A DNA stretch of 64,000 bases from Flavobacterium sp. SUN046 (GCF_028867965.1 NZ_JAPQNT010000001.1:124001-188000), one strand, 5' to 3'; shown: positions 24,326-33,780, counted from the first letter of the stretch. A program made the numbers and translations. Notes: generated from the sequence alone by a model not told the origin.

Positions 24326-25858
24326 ATGCCATTTCCAATAATCAATTCTATCGCCTCATGGTTTTTAAAACAGCGCATTCATCAGATTGAGTTGTTTTTG
24401 AAATATCCTCATGAAGTTCAAGATGAGTTGCTTATGAATTTGATTCGCAATTGTGAAGAAACACTTGTTGGAAAAGAATATGATTTTGAATCCATAAAAA
24501 ATTACCAAACCTTTTCAGAAAGAATTCCAGTTTCTACTTATGAAGAATTGGAACCAATGATTGAGCGCACTCGAAAAGGCGAACAAAATGTTTTCTGGAA
24601 CGAACCTATAAAATGGTTTGCCAAATCAAGTGGAACTACCAATGCAAAAAGTAAATTTATTCCAGTAAGCGAAAGTGCACTTGAAGATTGTCATTATAAA
24701 GGCAGCAAAGATTTGTTGTGCATGTATTTGAACAATAACGAAAATTCTGAAATGTTTTTGGGCAAAAGTTTACGTCTTGGCGGAAGTTCTCAAATTTATG
24801 AAAATAACAATACTTCGTTCGGAGATTTATCGGCAATATTAATTGAAAACATGCCAATGTGGGCAGAATTCAGTAGCACACCGAGCAATAAAGTTTCGTT
24901 AATGAGTGAATGGGAAACCAAACTTACCGCCATTATAAACGAAACTAAGGTTGAAAATGTTACTAGTTTTGCTGGCGTTCCATCGTGGATGTTGGTTTTA
25001 TTGAATCGAATAATGTCTGAAACTGGAAATACTAATTTATTCGAACTTTGGCCAAATTTAGAAGTTTATTTTCATGGAGGCGTAAATTTTGAACCATATC
25101 GAGAACAATACAAAAAAATTCTTCCGAATGATAATTTCAAATATTATGAGATTTATAATGCTTCCGAAGGATTTTTTGCGATTCAAGATTTAAATTATTC
25201 TAATGATTTATTGTTGATGTTGGATTATGGAATTTTTTATGAATTTATTCCGATGGAAAGTTTTGGAACTCCAAATCAAAAAATTATCCGACTTTCGGAT
25301 GTGGAATTGTTCAAAAATTACGCGATTGTAATCACGACAAATTCTGGATTATGGCGCTATATGATTGGAGATACGGTTCGATTTACTTCATTAAAACCTT
25401 ATCGAATTCGGGTTTCAGGTAGAACCAAACATCATATTAATGTTTTTGGCGAAGAATTAATGGTTGAAAACACTGATATGGCAATTGCTAAAACTAGTTC
25501 CCAACTAAATTGTGAAGTAAAAGATTATACCGTTGCTCCTATTTTCATGAAAGGAAAAGAAAAAGGCGCACACGAATGGATGATTGAATTTAAAAAACAA
25601 CCCGAAGATATTGCAATTTTCCAAAAAGTATTGGATGAAACGCTGCAATCAGTAAATTCTGATTATGAAGCAAAACGTTACAACAACATGACTTTAAATC
25701 AATTGAAAGTAAATGTTGCTAGAGAAAATTTATTTTATGATTGGTTGAAAGAAAATGACAAATTGGGCGGACAACATAAAATTCCGAGATTATCTAACGA
25801 ACGAGATTATTTGGAACAGTTGAAAAATATGCAGATTTCTAACTTTAATATTAAATAA
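24326..25858 (+). CDS. GH3-family acyl-acid amido synthetase-like protein
   Basis: A 510-residue member of the GH3 (auxin-responsive promoter) family within the ANL adenylating superfamily. The ATP/P-loop motif KSSGTTNAKSKFIPVS, the middle motif YEIYNASEGFFAIQD and SGRTKHHINVFGEELM are all visible. Plant GH3 enzymes join amino acids to acyl acids; substrates of bacterial homologues are unknown. The last residues (ISNFNIK) seem to come from a toxin-antitoxin insertion. A displaced copy of the 3' end at 26421-26481 would instead encode a tail ending IEIKNKATKL. Confidence 0.85.
   Translation: MPFPIINSIASWFLKQRIHQIELFLKYPHEVQDELLMNLIRNCEETLVGKEYDFESIKNYQTFSERIPVSTYEELEPMIERTRKGEQNVFWNEPIKWFAKSSGTTNAKSKFIPVSESALEDCHYKGSKDLLCMYLNNNENSEMFLGKSLRLGGSSQIYENNNTSFGDLSAILIENMPMWAEFSSTPSNKVSLMSEWETKLTAIINETKVENVTSFAGVPSWMLVLLNRIMSETGNTNLFELWPNLEVYFHGGVNFEPYREQYKKILPNDNFKYYEIYNASEGFFAIQDLNYSNDLLLMLDYGIFYEFIPMESFGTPNQKIIRLSDVELFKNYAIVITTNSGLWRYMIGDTVRFTSLKPYRIRVSGRTKHHINVFGEELMVENTDMAIAKTSSQLNCEVKDYTVAPIFMKGKEKGAHEWMIEFKKQPEDIAIFQKVLDETLQSVNSDYEAKRYNNMTLNQLKVNVARENLFYDWLKENDKLGGQHKIPRLSNERDYLEQLKNMQISNFNIK
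25804..25837 (+). repeat. Direct repeat, left copy (3' end of GH3 gene)
   Basis: Thirty of 34 bases match 26421-26454, and the last 24 are identical (beginning gaacagttgaaaaatatg). It lies inside the GH3 coding sequence. Confidence 0.9.
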
Positions 25859-25878
25859 TTTTTTAACTTTGATTACTT

Positions 25879-26118
25879 ATGAAACAGTTAACAATCAACA
25901 TTAAAGACAATAAATATTCCTTTTTTTTAGAATTACTAAAAAGTATGGATTTTGTAACTGTTGCAGATTCTGATGATTGGTTTGATACTATATCTGAAAA
26001 TGATAAAAAAGCAATTAATAAAGGAATAGAAGATATTGAAAACGGAAGAATTCATTCTCATGAAGATGTTATCGCTTCTGCTAAAAAAAGAATTTCTGAA
26101 CTAAAAAACTCTAAATGA
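25879..26118 (+). CDS. Antitoxin of a RelE/ParE-type toxin-antitoxin pair
   Basis: A 79-residue protein whose N-terminus (MKQLTINIKDNKYSFFLELL) is a short strand-helix typical of small antitoxins. The C-terminal helix (AINKGIEDIENGRIHSHEDVIASAKKRI) has the length and charge pattern of regions that wrap a RelE/ParE toxin. Its stop overlaps the toxin start by ATGA, so the two are translationally coupled in the usual antitoxin-toxin order. It would neutralise the toxin and probably repress the operon. It starts only 20 bases after the GH3 stop. Confidence 0.8.
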   Translation: MKQLTINIKDNKYSFFLELLKSMDFVTVADSDDWFDTISENDKKAINKGIEDIENGRIHSHEDVIASAKKRISELKNSK

Positions 26119-26393
26119 AAATCATTTGGTCAGATTTAGCTAAAGAATATTATTTATATATTATTGAACAACTTTATGAAAAATGGAATATTCAAATAGT
26201 TGAAAAATTTGAAATTGAAACCATATCTTTAATACAAAATATTTCGCAACACAATTATATTTGTCCACAATCTAAAATCAACAACTACCATAAATGTATT
26301 ATAAACAAACACATTTCGTTGATTTATAGAATAGAAAACCAGACTTTACAAATAATAACATTGTTATTCAATCAGTCAGATCATCTTTATTAA
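26115..26393 (+). CDS. RelE/ParE-family toxin
   Basis: A 92-residue protein with the RelE/ParE layout: N-terminal strand (KIIWSDLAKEYY), two helices (YIIEQLYEKWNI, EKFEIETISLIQNI), then strands with HKCIINKHISLIYRIENQTLQIITLLFNQSD. The family acts either as ribosome-dependent mRNA interferases or as gyrase poisons. RelE catalytic residues are not clear here, so mode is unassigned. Length is normal and the gene seems intact. Coupled to the antitoxin by a 4-base overlap and carried on a 617-bp insertion in the GH3 3' end. Confidence 0.82.
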   Translation: MKIIWSDLAKEYYLYIIEQLYEKWNIQIVEKFEIETISLIQNISQHNYICPQSKINNYHKCIINKHISLIYRIENQTLQIITLLFNQSDHLY

Positions 26394-26420
26394 TTCAAAT
26401 TAATTTTTTATACCTAAAAC

Positions 26421-26484
26421 AGTTATTTTAGAACAGTTGAAAAATATGCAGATTGAAATTAAAAACAAAGCAACTAAACTATGA
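26421..26484 (+). pseudogene. Displaced remnant of the ancestral GH3 3' end
   Basis: It begins with the right copy of the direct repeat (26421-26454). Read in the GH3 frame it continues LEQLKNMQIEIKNKATKL and ends at TGA (26482-26484), overlapping the ATG of the next gene (26481) by ATGA. The Leu codon before EQ differs synonymously from the left copy (tta against ttg). It has no start of its own and is not expected to be translated as part of a gene. Confidence 0.65.
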
Positions 26485-26630
26485 AAAAGCTGTTAATAGT
26501 ACTAATAGTAACTTTAATTTCATCTTGTGCTTCACATCCGGGAAGAGTTTGCGGTGGTTCACGTGGAAAACGTTGTGTTTACTATTTTCCTAAAAACGAA
26601 ATCATTATTTCTTCAAAATCAAATTCATAA
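26481..26630 (+). CDS. Very small lipoprotein
   Basis: A 49-residue reading frame with a good lipoprotein signal (MKKLLIVLIVTLISSC, Cys16) and a short mature part ASHPGRVCGGSRGKRCVYYF... with two further Cys. The ATG overlaps the stop of the displaced GH3 3' end, which suggests that it was once translationally coupled to the GH3 gene and is now cut off from it by the toxin-antitoxin insertion. Function unknown. Confidence 0.6.
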   Translation: MKKLLIVLIVTLISSCASHPGRVCGGSRGKRCVYYFPKNEIIISSKSNS

Positions 26631-26757
26631 AAAATTTCTTGAAATAATTTCATTCTAATTGTAACAAATTTGATTGTAAAAAGTCTTACTTATAATCATC
26701 AATCAATTTGGAACGCATTCAAACCTTTTGTTGCGTCTCGAAAAAAAAATCAATCAA

Positions 26758-28980
26758 ATGAAATCATTATTACTAGCATTAGTCCTTCTAATGGGAAGTT
26801 TTTCGTTCGCACAAGAATCGAAAACCAAATCTGAAAATTCAGAAATTCAAAAAGACACTGTCAAGAAAAAGAAAATCACTACACTTGATGAAGTGAAAAT
26901 TACAAATCAAAAAAAGAAATTTATTAAAATCGATTCCGATAAAACTACTGTTGCTGTTAAAGACAACGCGATGTTAAATAGCGGAACGAGTTTGGAAGCC
27001 GTGAAAAAACTTCCTGGTGTAATTACTTCACCAACTGGAAGCATCACGTTAAATGGCAAAGGAGTTTCTATTTATATTGATGGCGCACCAAGCACTTTGT
27101 CTGGAACAGATTTGCAAAATTACTTGAATTCACTTCCTGCAAATGCCATCGAAAAAGTGGAATTAATTTACAATCCTGGAGCTGCTTATGATGCAAATGC
27201 AAGCGGTTCAATAATCAATATTGTTACCTCTTCTAAGAAATTGAAAGGAATTAATGCAAGTTTTAATATCAATTATAACTTCAATAAATACCAAAAACCG
27301 AGTCCGCAGATTTTACTAAATGGTAAAGAAAAAAACTTGAGCTGGCAAACGATGTTTGGTTTTAATTATATTGATAGCGAATCTAGAACTACTACTAATC
27401 AAATATTTACCGCATTTAATCCAGTGAAACTTTTAAATCAGGAAAATTTTTCTGTAAACACCAATAGAAACTTCTATTTTAGAGTTGGAACCAATTATAA
27501 GTTGACTAAAAAGTCGAATCTTCTATTCAATTATAACGGAAATTACGCTAATGATAGAAGCGTTTTTAATGCAACTACTTTAGGCGACAACATTGATTAT
27601 TTGAATAAAGGAATTACAAAGGCAAAAAACAACAATCATGAATTGAGTTTGCAATATAAAGTCAAATTAGATACAATTGGAAGTACGTTTGACGTTACTG
27701 CTTTTGGAAATCATTTCGATAAAAAACCAATAACAAATTCGAATGCTACTGAAAATGTGAGCAATACTAATTCGTTCAACAATGGAAACATCGATTTTAA
27801 ATTGGACAATTATTATATGAAATATGATTTTACTTTTCCGTTTGAAAAATCTAAATTTTCTATCAGTACTGGTGGAAAATTCAACGGATTGCAAGTAAAA
27901 GACAACGGAAGTTATTTCTTGAATTCTGCAATTCCGAACAACATCACATTTGATTATAAAGAAGACAACTTAGCGTTTTATGCGGAAGCCAGAAAGAAAA
28001 TTAAAAAATTCAGTTTTACTGCTGGTTTACGATTTGAAAACTTCAATGTAGAGCGTATTACCAATACTTTATCGGATAAAATTAAATTCAAAAACAATAA
28101 TTTCTTTCCGAATTTGAGTGCGATTTATGAAATTAATGATAATGTAAATATTTCAAGTTCGTATTCAAAGAAAATCAATCAGCCGAATTACAATAATTTA
28201 GATCCAAATAACAGTTCTAATTTTGACCAATACAATACGTCACAAGGAAATTTATTCTTGAATCCTACCTTTTTAGACAACTATGAATTTAAGATTTCAG
28301 CCTTTCAATTTGTTCAAATTGGAATGAATTATACGGCTTCTAAAGACAATAATCTTTTTGTTTACAGTGCAGATGCAAATGCTACAACGCCGGTTAGTAA
28401 TCAAACATTTCAACAATTTGAACACTTCAATACGTTTAGTGCTTATTTGAATTTCCCAATTCCGTTGGATTATTTCTTCAAAGGAAAAGAAGAATTCAAA
28501 AATAGAATGGCTGATATGGACAAGATGAATTATATTTTCTTCAACATCAATTACATAAAATCGGATATTAAAGGATATTCATTTCCGTACAGCAACAAAC
28601 CAATTTGGAATTATGCAGCACAGGCTCAAATTATTTTGCCTTGGGGAATTAAAAACTCAATGACTTATTACATTTTGCCGTCAGGAAATTGGCAGATTTA
28701 TAAAGTTACAAAGCCTATTCAACAATTTGATATTTCATTCAATAAAGATTTTATGAATAAAAATCTAAAAATTGGATTGCATTGTTTTGATGTTTTCAAC
28801 TCAAATGAGGTAAATGCACTGATTGCTGGTCAAAATTTAGAATCCACATTCAGGCAAAAACAAGATTCAAGAACGTTTAGAATTTCATTAACTTACAACT
28901 TTGGTAATTTAAAATTAAAAACTGAAAACACCGATATTCAAACTGAGAAAAAACAAAGTGGTGGCGGATTGGTGAAGTAA
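26758..28980 (+). CDS. TonB-dependent receptor-like outer-membrane beta-barrel protein
   Basis: A 740-residue outer-membrane protein, starting at MKSLLLALVLLMGSFSFAQ. A plug domain follows (TTLDEVKITNQKKK, then SLEAVKKLPGV, GVSIYIDGAPS, NAIEKVELIYNPGAAYDANASGSIINIV). The remainder is a beta-barrel with alternating aromatic strands ending in FRISLTYNFGN. There is no carboxypeptidase-like N-terminal extension. Such flavobacterial barrels are annotated as outer membrane beta-barrel family proteins; the ligand is unknown. A strong bidirectional terminator lies after it. Confidence 0.85.
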   Translation: MKSLLLALVLLMGSFSFAQESKTKSENSEIQKDTVKKKKITTLDEVKITNQKKKFIKIDSDKTTVAVKDNAMLNSGTSLEAVKKLPGVITSPTGSITLNGKGVSIYIDGAPSTLSGTDLQNYLNSLPANAIEKVELIYNPGAAYDANASGSIINIVTSSKKLKGINASFNINYNFNKYQKPSPQILLNGKEKNLSWQTMFGFNYIDSESRTTTNQIFTAFNPVKLLNQENFSVNTNRNFYFRVGTNYKLTKKSNLLFNYNGNYANDRSVFNATTLGDNIDYLNKGITKAKNNNHELSLQYKVKLDTIGSTFDVTAFGNHFDKKPITNSNATENVSNTNSFNNGNIDFKLDNYYMKYDFTFPFEKSKFSISTGGKFNGLQVKDNGSYFLNSAIPNNITFDYKEDNLAFYAEARKKIKKFSFTAGLRFENFNVERITNTLSDKIKFKNNNFFPNLSAIYEINDNVNISSSYSKKINQPNYNNLDPNNSSNFDQYNTSQGNLFLNPTFLDNYEFKISAFQFVQIGMNYTASKDNNLFVYSADANATTPVSNQTFQQFEHFNTFSAYLNFPIPLDYFFKGKEEFKNRMADMDKMNYIFFNINYIKSDIKGYSFPYSNKPIWNYAAQAQIILPWGIKNSMTYYILPSGNWQIYKVTKPIQQFDISFNKDFMNKNLKIGLHCFDVFNSNEVNALIAGQNLESTFRQKQDSRTFRISLTYNFGNLKLKTENTDIQTEKKQSGGGLVK

Positions 28981-29001
28981 TTTATAGATTAGTTGTAAAA
29001 T

Positions 29002-29037
29002 AAAACCCGATTTTGAAATATTCAAAATCGGGTTTTT
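29002..29037. terminator. Bidirectional terminator between a receptor gene and clpX
   Basis: Perfect 16-bp arms (29002-29017 and 29021-29036, core acccgattttgaa) with loop ata. A and T runs flank both sides, so it can end the plus-strand receptor transcript and the minus-strand clpX transcript. Confidence 0.9.
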
Positions 29038-29055
29038 ATAGTTATTTATAATTTG

Positions 29056-30288
29056 TTAAGACGCTATTTCCAAGCGTTTTAACAAATTTTTATTTAATGT
29101 ATGTTCGGCATAATCTTTATCAATTTCTAACGACTTCTCATCAGAACTTGGTAATTCATACATTGCATCAGTTAGAATAGCTTCGCATAACGAACGCAAT
29201 CCTCGGGCACCTAATTTATATTCTAACGCTTTTTCTACAATATAATCTAAAGCATCATTTGTAATGGTAAATTTCACATCGTCCATTTCAAATAATTTTT
29301 CGTATTGCTTGATTAAGGCATTTTTTGGTTCGGTTAATATTGAACGTAGTGTTTCTTTATCTAACGGATCCATGTGTGTTAAAACTGGCAAACGACCAAT
29401 AATTTCAGGAATCAACCCAAAATCTTTGATGTCTTTTGGAATAATGTATTGCAACAAATTGTCTTTGTCAATATTATCAACATTTCTTGAAGTTGCATAT
29501 CCAACTGCAGTTCTGTTCAATCGTTTTGAAATAATTCTTTCAATTCCGTCGAAAGCTCCACCTGCAATAAATAGGATGTTTTGTGTGTTTACTTCAACAA
29601 ATTTTTGGTCTGGATGTTTTCTACCGCCTTTTGGTGGCACATTTACAACTGTTCCTTCTAATAATTTTAATAGTGCTTGTTGAACTCCTTCACCAGAAAC
29701 ATCACGAGTTATTGATGGATTGTCACTTTTGCGAGCAATTTTATCTATTTCATCAATGAAAACGATTCCGCGTTCAGCTTTGGTAACATCGTAATCGGCT
29801 GCTTGAAGCAAACGTGTTAAAATACTTTCCACATCTTCTCCAACATAACCAGCTTCAGTTAAAACTGTTGCATCAACAATCGCTAATGGAACGTCTAACA
29901 TTCGAGCAATAGTTTTAGCAACCAGTGTTTTTCCAGTTCCGGTTTGCCCAACCATAATGATGTTTGATTTTTCAATTTCAACATCATCATTAGCTTGTTG
30001 TTGCATCAATCTTTTGTAGTGATTGTAAACTGCAACCGACATTACTTTTTTAGTTTGATCTTGACCAATTACGTATTCATCAAGAAACGCTCTGATTTCT
30101 TTTGGCTTGCGCAAAATTAAATCGGATGCAACTTTTACACCTGTATTTGATTTTAATTCTTCAACAATTATTCCATGTGCTTGTTCAATACAGCGGTCGC
30201 AAATGTGTGCGTCAATTCCAGCAATTAATAAATTGGTTTCTGGTTTTTTTCTTCCGCAGAAGGAACATTCTAATTTTTCTTTTGCCAT
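29056..30288 (-). CDS. clpX: ATP-dependent Clp protease ATPase subunit ClpX
   Basis: A 410-residue AAA+ unfoldase. The N-terminal zinc finger uses C8, C11, C30 and C33. Walker A is GQTGTGKT (114-121), Walker B is [11 protein letters not shown], and the C-terminal sensor-2 region has LGARGLRS. The ClpP-docking loop appears as VGY within [11 protein letters not shown], a variant of the IGF motif. It unfolds tagged or misfolded cytoplasmic proteins and feeds them to ClpP. It is last in a tig-clpP-clpX set on the minus strand. Confidence 0.97.
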   Translation of the reverse strand: MAKEKLECSFCGRKKPETNLLIAGIDAHICDRCIEQAHGIIVEELKSNTGVKVASDLILRKPKEIRAFLDEYVIGQDQTKKVMSVAVYNHYKRLMQQQANDDVEIEKSNIIMVGQTGTGKTLVAKTIARMLDVPLAIVDATVLTEAGYVGEDVESILTRLLQAADYDVTKAERGIVFIDEIDKIARKSDNPSITRDVSGEGVQQALLKLLEGTVVNVPPKGGRKHPDQKFVEVNTQNILFIAGGAFDGIERIISKRLNRTAVGYATSRNVDNIDKDNLLQYIIPKDIKDFGLIPEIIGRLPVLTHMDPLDKETLRSILTEPKNALIKQYEKLFEMDDVKFTITNDALDYIVEKALEYKLGARGLRSLCEAILTDAMYELPSSDEKSLEIDKDYAEHTLNKNLLKRLEIAS

Positions 30289-30301
30289 TATTCTTAGTTG
30301 A

Positions 30302-30361
30302 CAGTCGCAGTTACCAGTCGCAGTTACATTACTGAAAACTGAGACTGAAAACTGAAAACTG
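30302..30361. repeat. Short direct repeats between clpP and clpX
   Basis: Two adjacent 13-bp copies of cagtcgcagttac (30302-30314, 30315-30327) are followed by three ctgaaaactga-like units to 30361. They fill the 76-base gap between clpP and clpX. Confidence 0.6.
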
Positions 30362-30364
30362 AAT

Positions 30365-31021
30365 TTATCTTCTTAAAACTTCATCAATCATTCCGTATTC
30401 TTTAGCTTCATCTGCAATCATCCAATAATCGCGCTCTGAATCTTTATACACTTTTTCCATTGTTTGACCTGAATGGTGTGAAATGATTTGGTATAATTCT
30501 TCTTTTAATTTCAACATTTCTTTCAAGTTGATTTCCATATCCGTTGCAACTCCTTGTGCGCCACCAGATGGTTGGTGAATCATAACTCTTGAATGTGGTA
30601 AAGCTGAACGTTTTCCAGCAGCACCAGCACACAATAAAACGGCACCCATTGAAGCTGCCATTCCTGTACAAATTGTTGCAACATCAGGTTTGATGTATTG
30701 CATGGTGTCATAAATTCCTAATCCAGCATATACACTTCCGCCTGGAGAATTGATGTAGATTTGAATATCTTTAGAAGCATCAACTGATTCTAAAAACAAC
30801 AATTGCGCTTGAATGATATTCGCCATATAATCGTCAACTCCAGTTCCCATAAAGATGATTCTGTCCATCATCAAACGAGAAAAAACGTCTAGTTGCGAAA
30901 TATTTAATTGGCGTTCTTCAATGATATAAGGCGTTAAACTTGCTGTAAGTTTATCGTAATACAAACTATTCACTCCGTGGTGTTTAGTTGCAAATTTTTT
31001 AAATTCTTTTCCGTAGTTCAT
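30365..31021 (-). CDS. clpP: ATP-dependent Clp protease proteolytic subunit ClpP
   Basis: A 218-residue serine peptidase. The catalytic triad is S124 (GMAASMGA), H149 (SRVMIHQP) and D198 (SERDYWM), with the 25- and 49-residue spacings of E. coli ClpP. It forms a barrel of two heptamers and works with ClpX. The N-terminal ~25 residues are a propeptide-like segment. It lies between tig and clpX, the usual bacterial order. Confidence 0.97.
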   Translation of the reverse strand: MNYGKEFKKFATKHHGVNSLYYDKLTASLTPYIIEERQLNISQLDVFSRLMMDRIIFMGTGVDDYMANIIQAQLLFLESVDASKDIQIYINSPGGSVYAGLGIYDTMQYIKPDVATICTGMAASMGAVLLCAGAAGKRSALPHSRVMIHQPSGGAQGVATDMEINLKEMLKLKEELYQIISHHSGQTMEKVYKDSERDYWMIADEAKEYGMIDEVLRR

Positions 31022-31166
31022 TTTTAAAAAAGTTTAGAAGGTTTATATGTTTAGAAGTTTAATTCTAAATAGTACTTGTAATTTTATTTAGCAAAGGTCG
31101 TACCTTTTATTTTATGTGACAAATTGACTTGAAATTGATTTTAAGTCACATTTTGAAAAACAAATA

Positions 31167-31194
31167 AGCGTCAAAAATAAAAATTTCTGACGCT
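31167..31194 (-). terminator. Hairpin after tig
   Basis: Arms agcgtcaaaaa and tttctgacgct pair with one wobble. Read on the minus strand it is followed by a T-rich tract. It lies 26 bases after the tig stop and may separate tig from clpP. The remaining 140 bases to clpP hold a second weak palindrome (tgtgac..gtcaca, 31116-31150). Confidence 0.5.
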
Positions 31195-31219
31195 CAAATA
31201 TAGTAAATATTTTATAAAA

Positions 31220-32545
31220 CTATTCGTTATACATTGCTTTTACAAACTCTTCGTAAGTAACATCTTTAGTAGATGGATTGGCTTTTTCTTTAAACAATTG
31301 TAACATTTTGTCGGCTACAACTTGTTCAGACAATCTTTTTACTTCTTCTTGGTTGGATAAAACTCTCGCTACTATTCCTTCTACTTCTTCGTCGGTTGGG
31401 TTTACATTACCATATTGCGCCATTTGTTGGCGAATTGCAGTAGTTGTAAACGATTTTAAATCGTCGAAAGTGATTTGAATGTTGCTTTGTGCTAATGCTT
31501 TTCCTTCGATTAATTGAAAACGCAATCCTTTTTCGGAACGTGCATATTCAATTGCAGCTTCTTCGGCAGAAAGTTTTTTCTCGCCAGTTGTTTGCAACCA
31601 TTTGATTAAAAATTCATTTGGCAAATCGAATTTTGTGTTTTCAACTAAAAAGTCTTGAACGTCTGCCATTAATTTTTGCTCTGATTGTGTAGCAAAATGT
31701 TTTTCAGCATCTTCTTTGATTTTAGCTTTCAATTCTTCTACTGAATTTACATTTCCTGGTCCGAAAAGTTTGTCAAATAATTCTTGATTCAATTCAGCTG
31801 GTTCATGAGCAACAACTTCGTCGATTGTGAATGTAACTTCTACATCTAAATCGTGAACATCGTCGTGACCAACTGCCAAATAATCCATCAATTTATGAGC
31901 ATCGTGAAACAAACCCATTGTTTTTAATGTCATTACATCGCCAACTTTTTTACCAATGAAAGACTTAGCCACATTTGTATCAGCAAGTTCTTCTAAATCG
32001 ATTGTTGTGCGGTTGTTAATTCCTGCTGCTTCGTTAGCGAAAACCCCAGAAACATCATTTCCTTCGGCAACAACTGTTTGTGAAATTATTTTTCCGTATT
32101 GTTTTTGAATTCTTGCAATTTGCGCGTTCAACATAGTATCATCTGCAATGATATTGTATTTTACGATGTCGTTTTTAGCATCTAAATCGATTTCAAATTC
32201 TGGTGCTAAACCAATTTCGTATTCGAAAACTAAATCTTCATCACTCCAAGAAAAATTCTCGTTTACTTTTGGAAGTGGCGTTCCAAGAAGGTTTAATCTT
32301 TCGGTTTGAAGAAAACGTTGCAAAGCTAAATCAACTACTTTATTTACTTCTTCAACTTTTATTGCGGCACCGTATTGTTTTTCTACTAATGCTTTTGGAA
32401 CTGCACCTTTGCGGAAACCTTTTACAGTTGCTAAAGGCATTTTTTCATTTATTCTTTTGGCTACTTGTCCTTTATATTCCATATGCGGAACATTTAGTAC
32501 AATTACTTCATTTACAGCGTCAATCGCTACTCTTTTAATATCCAT
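31220..32545 (-). CDS. tig: Trigger factor (ribosome-associated chaperone)
   Basis: A 441-residue chaperone. The N-terminal ribosome-binding domain holds the signature GFRKGAVP, followed by a divergent FKBP-type PPIase domain (about residues 150-250) and a helical C-terminal arm domain. It binds the ribosome at the exit tunnel and shields nascent chains. The N-terminus MDIKRVAIDAVNEVI is unlike many flavobacterial versions, but length and domain order are normal. First of the tig-clpP-clpX set. Confidence 0.93.
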   Translation of the reverse strand: MDIKRVAIDAVNEVIVLNVPHMEYKGQVAKRINEKMPLATVKGFRKGAVPKALVEKQYGAAIKVEEVNKVVDLALQRFLQTERLNLLGTPLPKVNENFSWSDEDLVFEYEIGLAPEFEIDLDAKNDIVKYNIIADDTMLNAQIARIQKQYGKIISQTVVAEGNDVSGVFANEAAGINNRTTIDLEELADTNVAKSFIGKKVGDVMTLKTMGLFHDAHKLMDYLAVGHDDVHDLDVEVTFTIDEVVAHEPAELNQELFDKLFGPGNVNSVEELKAKIKEDAEKHFATQSEQKLMADVQDFLVENTKFDLPNEFLIKWLQTTGEKKLSAEEAAIEYARSEKGLRFQLIEGKALAQSNIQITFDDLKSFTTTAIRQQMAQYGNVNPTDEEVEGIVARVLSNQEEVKRLSEQVVADKMLQLFKEKANPSTKDVTYEEFVKAMYNE

Positions 32546-32572
32546 CTTTGATAATAATTTACATAATAAAAT

Positions 32573-32605
32573 TGGGTTGCAAAATTATAACATTTCTGCA
32601 ACCCA
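32573..32605 (-). terminator. Hairpin in the tig upstream region, overlapping a -7 element
   Basis: Arms tgggttgca and tgcaaccca with a 15-base loop. On the minus strand it ends the small membrane protein gene with a moderate U-tract. The minus-strand sequence TAATTTTG (32587-32580) matches TAnnTTTG and lies in the loop and arm, so the tig promoter may overlap this hairpin. Confidence 0.55.
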
Positions 32606-32635
32606 ACCAATTTTATTTTACTGATTTTAACAGTA

Positions 32636-32980
32636 TTATTTTGCTTCGCCAGTTAGCTGATAAACCAATGATTGTGATAGTGATAATATGATACTAAAAA
32701 ACAATGCCGTCCAGATAGAACTGACTTGAAAACCGGTAACAAAATGACTGCACATCAAAATCATCAACGCATTGATTACCAACAGAAACAGACCTAGAGT
32801 TAAAAAAGTTATTGGTAATGTTAATAGTACCAAAATTGGTTTTACAAAAAAGTTTAGCAATCCTAGAACTACTGCAACTTTTAATGCGGTTGTAAACTCA
32901 TCAACTACAACGCCTTTCATTAAATAGGAAATTGCCATTACGAGCAATGCAGTTATTAGTATTCTTAAAAGTAATTTCAT
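32636..32980 (-). CDS. Phage holin family IV-like membrane protein
   Basis: A 114-residue integral membrane protein with three or four hydrophobic helices. The pattern AVVLGLLNFFVKPILVLLTLPITFLTLGLF is typical of the mycobacterial 4TMS phage holin / YvlD family found in many bacteria as a housekeeping membrane protein. There is no phage context here. Function unknown. It lies 26 bases downstream of the alpha/beta hydrolase gene on the same strand. Confidence 0.8.
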   Translation of the reverse strand: MKLLLRILITALLVMAISYLMKGVVVDEFTTALKVAVVLGLLNFFVKPILVLLTLPITFLTLGLFLLVINALMILMCSHFVTGFQVSSIWTALFFSIILSLSQSLVYQLTGEAK

Positions 32981-33006
32981 AGTTTTATTTAGTTTTAATT
33001 TTCAAA

Positions 33007-33768
33007 TTATTTCAAAAACCTTGCCGTTTCCTCAAAAAACAATTTTGGGTTTTCAGCATGAAGCCAATGTCCGACATTTGGAATTGTAGCTAATTCAAAG
33101 TTAGGAAAATGTATTTTGATTTCGGGCAAATCGGCATCCAAAATGTATTTGGAGTTTCCGCCACGAATAAATAACGTTGGATTTTCGAATAAAGCATTAT
33201 CTGGTAAAGCCGTTCCGATGACTTCAATTTTTTCATTAAAAACTTTCAAATTAAATCGAAAATCTAGTTGTCCTGCTTCTTTCCAATATAAATTTTTCAT
33301 CAAAAATTGTCTTGTTCCAAAATCGGGAATGAATGGATATAAAGTTTCTTCAACTTCTGTTCGAGTTGGTTTTGTAGAAAAATCTACAGCATTTAATCCA
33401 GCTAAAATATCTTGATGATGTGGCGCATAATATTTCGGACCAATATCTGCAATAATTAATTTATCAACCATTTCTGGATAATTTGTAGCAAAAAGCATCG
33501 CAACTTTCCCACCCATTGAATGCCCGATTATAGAAACTTTTACGAGATTATTTGCTTGACAATATTCTAAAACATCTTCCGACATTATATCATAACTGAA
33601 ATCATCCGAATGAAAACTTTTTCCGTGATTTCTTAAATCTAAAATATGCACTTGAAAACCTTCGGCTGCGTATTGCGTTCCTAGTGATTTCCAATTATCT
33701 GACATTCCTAAAAATCCGTGGATTATTATGAGTGGTTTTCCTGTTCCTTCTATTCTTGAATATAACAT
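33007..33768 (-). CDS. Alpha/beta-fold hydrolase (YbfF-like esterase)
   Basis: A 253-residue alpha/beta hydrolase. The oxyanion-hole motif is HGFLGMSDNW, the nucleophile elbow is IGHSMGGKVA (Ser), and the catalytic His lies in NVGHWLHAENP near the C-terminus. The pattern DLRNHGKS is typical of YbfF-type acyl-CoA/carboxyl esterases. There is no signal peptide, so it acts in the cytoplasm on an unknown ester. It probably forms an operon with the downstream holin-like gene. Confidence 0.87.
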   Translation of the reverse strand: MLYSRIEGTGKPLIIIHGFLGMSDNWKSLGTQYAAEGFQVHILDLRNHGKSFHSDDFSYDIMSEDVLEYCQANNLVKVSIIGHSMGGKVAMLFATNYPEMVDKLIIADIGPKYYAPHHQDILAGLNAVDFSTKPTRTEVEETLYPFIPDFGTRQFLMKNLYWKEAGQLDFRFNLKVFNEKIEVIGTALPDNALFENPTLFIRGGNSKYILDADLPEIKIHFPNFELATIPNVGHWLHAENPKLFFEETARFLK

Positions 33769-33780
33769 ATTAGATTTTTT

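Noticed and set aside
32636..32980. Prophage remnant, from the holin-family match
   Set aside because: This membrane family is common in ordinary chromosomes and there are no other phage genes nearby.
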